From: JAUIJL01 sp965366625
GTDB taxonomy: Bacteria; Acidobacteriota; Thermoanaerobaculia; Multivoradales; J023
DNA: 64,000 nt
Reading direction: 5' to 3'
Assembly: GCA_965366625.1 (NCBI GenBank)
Contig: CBDUGP010000031.1
Coordinates: forward strand, 18,893 to 82,892
Notes under the pieces: model-generated
Told to the model about the DNA's origin: nothing
The model's database searches: none
The model's input: the letters and a program-made list of their open reading frames with translations, nothing else
Translations under genes and position numbers: made by a program
Part shown: positions 61,211-64,000 of the stretch, piece after piece
How the letters are laid out: every line of letters starts with the position of its first letter
Position numbering within the stretch: position 1 is the first letter of the stretch

Positions 61211-63385
61211 ATGGATCCTGGCCTCGATTTGGCGGAGAGACTCTTAAAGCATTTACGTCTTGACCTCAAGCGGTTCGCTAGGGGCAAGGCTGCAGATTTA
61301 GAGAAGTCGATTGGCCGCGGACCACGCTACCTTCGACGAGTGTCTGCAAAGAATCTTCGACTTCACGAGGCCTTTGCAGCTATTCGGTACCTCGGATTCA
61401 CGCCCGCAGAATACTTTGAGCGAGTGTTGCGCTCGAAGACCGCGATACCCCGGGGGATTCCAAGCTTCCTTCGCCGCCGGTGCCCTACGGAGCGAGACAC
61501 TGGCATGCTCCGTGGCTTGGAAAGCTTTGAAGCATGGGCAAGAGGGGTGTCGATCAAGGATCCGGCACCGAGTTATTGCTTAGATATCGAATTACAGCTG
61601 AATCGACTGGGCTTGGAAATCGGAGCCTTAGATATCCTGAATGAAGCTGGCAGCCTATTCTCGATTTTCGGCCGACATCGGCCGGAGATCATTGACGAAG
61701 AATCAGCTCTTACTTTGATCAAGAGCCTAGTCGTCATCTCGAATGCGCTTCTTGAAGAGAATCACACGAGCGCCTGTTGCAGGGTTACTGATCTAGGATT
61801 TCGACTAGAGGAATCTGTGAATGATCTAAGGTCTCGGCATGGGCTCTTCAGACTGGCGGCGCGTCTGTGTCGCCGTTTAGGCTGTGGCTATGATGCCGTT
61901 TGGTGTGGCAACGAAGCCGTTATTTTAGGCCTGTTGACAGCTGATCTAGCGACTGTGGAAGAAGATTGGACTTGGCTAGGTGAGGAGCAGCCCGCGCGAG
62001 CCCCACGCCGAACTCGAACAGTTGATTTCGCAAAGGTAGGATTAAGAGATTCTGTGGGTGCCGTTGCGGCCTTAGTCTCTGAGCGGGCTCTTTCTCACTA
62101 CTCGGCCGCGACCCTTGATCAGGTTCTCGGTGCTAAAAACGCATTTACAGGCGCTTTGAACAGGAGTGGGCCGATTTCGGTGGCGAGCTGGGGGCGGCTG
62201 TTGGAAAAATTGGACCTGGCACCGGAACTAGTTGTTCGAAGAGCGGCACTCAAACAAAATCCTATAGGTGGAGGCCGGTTCTTCCAAGGTCTAAAAGAAC
62301 CCGGAAATTCGAGAGCGAAGTACTCATTTCAGAGTGACCTTCTGGCATGGGCAGAATCGGTTGCAGTAACCCCAACTGGAACCAAGATCTATTTTCCCGA
62401 TATGCCCGTTACAGCCGCTCCGGAGGAAACCTTTCCCGAGGCTATTGCCGCGCTTGAAAAACTCCTTTCTAAACCACCGGAGCACTTGATTGAGGGCCAA
62501 GCCAGGCTGGTTTGCCGAGAGTTGATTAGAGTCTCTTACTACCTCAGGGTCAAGGGTCTCAGAAATGATTCAGCAGACTTTCTCGATGCCGCTTTTGGTC
62601 TTCTTGATCGATGGGAGCAAAGTCCCTTACTGTCGCTTGCCCAAAGAAACGGCGGCTATTTGGCGATTGAACTCGGGCACTTAGAGATCGGCTTTGATCT
62701 TTCGCTTCGGGCTGCCATGGTGGGAGTTCATCTACGCGACTATCAATCTGTGGAAAAATCTTTGTACGTTGCAGGTATCGCGGCGATGGTGTCGGATGAA
62801 TATGAAGTCGCTATCAACTTCTTTACTGCGTGCTGGGCTCTTCCCAAGGACGTAAAGACGCTGGATCCCGGAGTCGTCAGCCAGGCTCTTGCAGCTTGTT
62901 GCATTCGTTCAGGAAATCTTATGGACGCCGAACGTTGGCTGTCGGAAGCTCACCCTGTAGAACATTGGCCGAAGCGATGGCAGAGCGAACATCTGGCACT
63001 ACAAGCCGAGCTATTGTCGCGATTGGGCAGGAAAGGTCGGCCCCTTGAGCTTCTTGAAACGGCACAACACCTCCTTGGCCCTCAAGGGGAACCTATTTCT
63101 CGGGCTTTGCTACATTTGCAAAAATGCCAACACTTACTCGGTTGGGGCTTGAGTGCCGATGCACATTTGGAAGCGCGAAAACTCCTAGGAATGGCGAACA
63201 AGATTAGGAACAACCCTCGGGGGCAAAAGGCTTTGTTCGAGCTGTGTCGATCCTTCAGCCGAAACGAGGCGAAGTTGTTGGATCGGCAAATCGAACAAGC
63301 ACGGCGTTGCCTGAGGTGGCCCAATAGGGATCGCAATGTCGCCGGTTCGGGCAAATGGGCTCCGCTCAAGCAACGCTGCGCCTAA
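61211..63385 (+). CDS. Unrecognised HTH/helical-repeat protein, 724 aa
   Basis: ATG 61211 follows GGAGG by five bases, better than an ATG at 61181. The N-terminus (LKRFARGKAADLEKSIGRGPRYLRRV, key AADLEKSIGRGPRYL) resembles an XRE-type helix-turn-helix, and a similar segment recurs at about 310-350 (LDQVLGAKNAFTGALNRSG, key AFTGALNRSG). The C-terminal half is all-helical with TPR-like pairs (LAIELGHLEIGFDLSLRAAM, YEVAINFFTACWALP, ACCIRSGNLMDAERWLSEA; key A-x-x-LG pairs). Thus it may be a DNA-binding regulator with a repeat sensor domain, but I cannot assign a family. Codon use is more AT-rich than neighbours. It converges on a small secreted-peptide gene with no gap. Confidence 0.7.
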   Translation: MDPGLDLAERLLKHLRLDLKRFARGKAADLEKSIGRGPRYLRRVSAKNLRLHEAFAAIRYLGFTPAEYFERVLRSKTAIPRGIPSFLRRRCPTERDTGMLRGLESFEAWARGVSIKDPAPSYCLDIELQLNRLGLEIGALDILNEAGSLFSIFGRHRPEIIDEESALTLIKSLVVISNALLEENHTSACCRVTDLGFRLEESVNDLRSRHGLFRLAARLCRRLGCGYDAVWCGNEAVILGLLTADLATVEEDWTWLGEEQPARAPRRTRTVDFAKVGLRDSVGAVAALVSERALSHYSAATLDQVLGAKNAFTGALNRSGPISVASWGRLLEKLDLAPELVVRRAALKQNPIGGGRFFQGLKEPGNSRAKYSFQSDLLAWAESVAVTPTGTKIYFPDMPVTAAPEETFPEAIAALEKLLSKPPEHLIEGQARLVCRELIRVSYYLRVKGLRNDSADFLDAAFGLLDRWEQSPLLSLAQRNGGYLAIELGHLEIGFDLSLRAAMVGVHLRDYQSVEKSLYVAGIAAMVSDEYEVAINFFTACWALPKDVKTLDPGVVSQALAACCIRSGNLMDAERWLSEAHPVEHWPKRWQSEHLALQAELLSRLGRKGRPLELLETAQHLLGPQGEPISRALLHLQKCQHLLGWGLSADAHLEARKLLGMANKIRNNPRGQKALFELCRSFSRNEAKLLDRQIEQARRCLRWPNRDRNVAGSGKWAPLKQRCA

Positions 63386-63739
63386 TCAGCCCCAGGGATC
63401 GGGAGCACCGTGAATTCCAGAAGGCGGGGCGTGATCACCATTTTCGGAATCGAGTGCGTCTTGGGATTGAGAATCTGCACCTACCTCCGGAGACACATAG
63501 CTGGTGGCGGCTTCAGAATTTCGGAATATCTTGGGCTCTTCGTCCTCTTGCTCGGTGCTAGGCATGATGAAATCGCCAAGCTTAGACGCCCACATCCTTG
63601 CGGCGTCTTCGATTCGCTGGCCGAGATCCTGCCCAAGGTTGAGTACAGACGTTGGAGACCCAGTCTCGGCCAGCGTCGAGGGTGCGATACAGAGCACCAC
63701 TAGAAGGACTAGCGAGACGGGTAACATCTTCTGTTTCAT
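63386..63739 (-). CDS. Small secreted protein, 117 aa
   Basis: ATG 63739 follows AAAGGAAA by about six bases; an upstream frame to 63871 lacks a signal at its start. A clear signal peptide (MLPVSLVLLVVLCIAPSTLA) leaves a mature protein of about 93 residues that is acidic (STEQEDEEPK, then DSENGDHAPPSG) and has one amphipathic helix (LGQRIEDAARMWASKLGDFI). No cysteines remain in the mature part and no family was recognised. It is convergent with the 724-aa HTH/helical-repeat gene, stop to stop with no spacer, which suggests a functional pair. Confidence 0.65.
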   Translation of the reverse strand: MKQKMLPVSLVLLVVLCIAPSTLAETGSPTSVLNLGQDLGQRIEDAARMWASKLGDFIMPSTEQEDEEPKIFRNSEAATSYVSPEVGADSQSQDALDSENGDHAPPSGIHGAPDPWG

Positions 63740-64000
63740 GTTGTTGTTTCCTTTCGGTTCGTCTGGCTCGTTCGGTGCCCAAAGACATCTTGATGCCGGA
63801 CTTGGTGAAGAGTGGCTTTCAAGCCCAAGATCGATCTTTGCCAGATCACTGACCTTAGGTCGGCAAGCCACTTAGGTGGAACAGCTTTCGTCCAGAGCTA
63901 TGGGAAAGCACAATCTCCCCATACGGAAACGATTCCTCCGGTTTGGCCGGAAGATCTCTACGCCTTGTGGGGATGGTTATGGAAAATGTTTTGGTTGGGG
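63740..64000. other. Window end, no gene seen
   Basis: 261 bases upstream of the small secreted gene. They should hold its promoter; no clear -10/-35, repeat or coding frame was identified. Confidence 0.4.

Overview
The DNA is GC-rich and gene-dense and comes from a Gram-negative bacterium: there is a FadL-type outer-membrane porin and many secreted proteins with signal peptides. Short C-terminal tails of the DGFESGD type, several Hanks-type Ser/Thr kinases, an ECF sigma/anti-sigma pair, a TPR-CHAT protein and a sigma-54 activator together suggest Acidobacteriota (Thermoanaerobaculia/Holophagae/Acanthopleuribacter-like). That placement is inference; there is no rRNA or ribosomal gene here to confirm it. 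No tRNA, rRNA, CRISPR array or insertion sequence was seen.

Layout. 1-3260 (+): the 3' end of an RHS gene, a toxin-like C-terminus now out of frame, a probable immunity gene and a frameshifted Imm26-type immunity gene. 3257-26737 (-): one tightly packed unit of eleven genes, read from right to left: HupE/UreJ-like membrane protein, free-standing prolyl-AMP-ligase-like A protein, free-standing carrier protein, NRPS1 (C-A-T-E with a PP-loop domain inserted in the A domain), NRPS2 (C-A-T-E), NRPS3 (C-T-TE), GT1 glycosyltransferase, UDP-xylose-synthase-like SDR, UDP-glucose dehydrogenase, MOP flippase and GT2. A PltE-like acyl-carrier dehydrogenase (27049-28206, +) is divergent from it. 28431-33892: secreted proteins and a DUF6544-like protein. 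34049-38696: PQQ-type sugar dehydrogenase, RIC iron-sulfur repair protein behind a long palindrome, TetR regulator, FadL-like porin. 38841-52567: a signalling island of three Ser/Thr kinases, ECF sigma/anti-sigma, TPR-CHAT protease-like protein and TPR proteins. 52609-60701: a giant secreted kelch/C25-peptidase protein and a divergent sigma-54 activator. 61211-63739: an unrecognised HTH/helical-repeat protein convergent with a small secreted peptide.

Working model of the NRPS region (inference). The A protein loads Pro (or a similar amino acid) on the small carrier, the PltE-like flavoprotein oxidises it (pyrrole-type starter), and NRPS1 adds an Asn-like residue (read code D-L-T-K-I-G-E-V-G) and epimerises it. 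NRPS2 adds and epimerises a second residue, and NRPS3 condenses and releases through a thioesterase with a cysteine nucleophile. UGD plus the SDR would supply UDP-glucuronate/UDP-xylose for the GT1, and the flippase could move the product or a glycolipid. The PP-loop amidotransferase/thiolase-like domain between A8 and A9 of NRPS1 is the most novel item: it could alter the tethered Asn/Asp side chain in cis.

Two genome-scale habits stand out. Short tandem repeats, mostly 12, 15 or 18 bp and therefore frame-preserving, recur inside linkers of many genes, one of them in a kinase activation loop. A DGFESGD-type tail ends several unrelated secreted proteins and also appears as an orphan fragment and as an insertion inside the RHS core.
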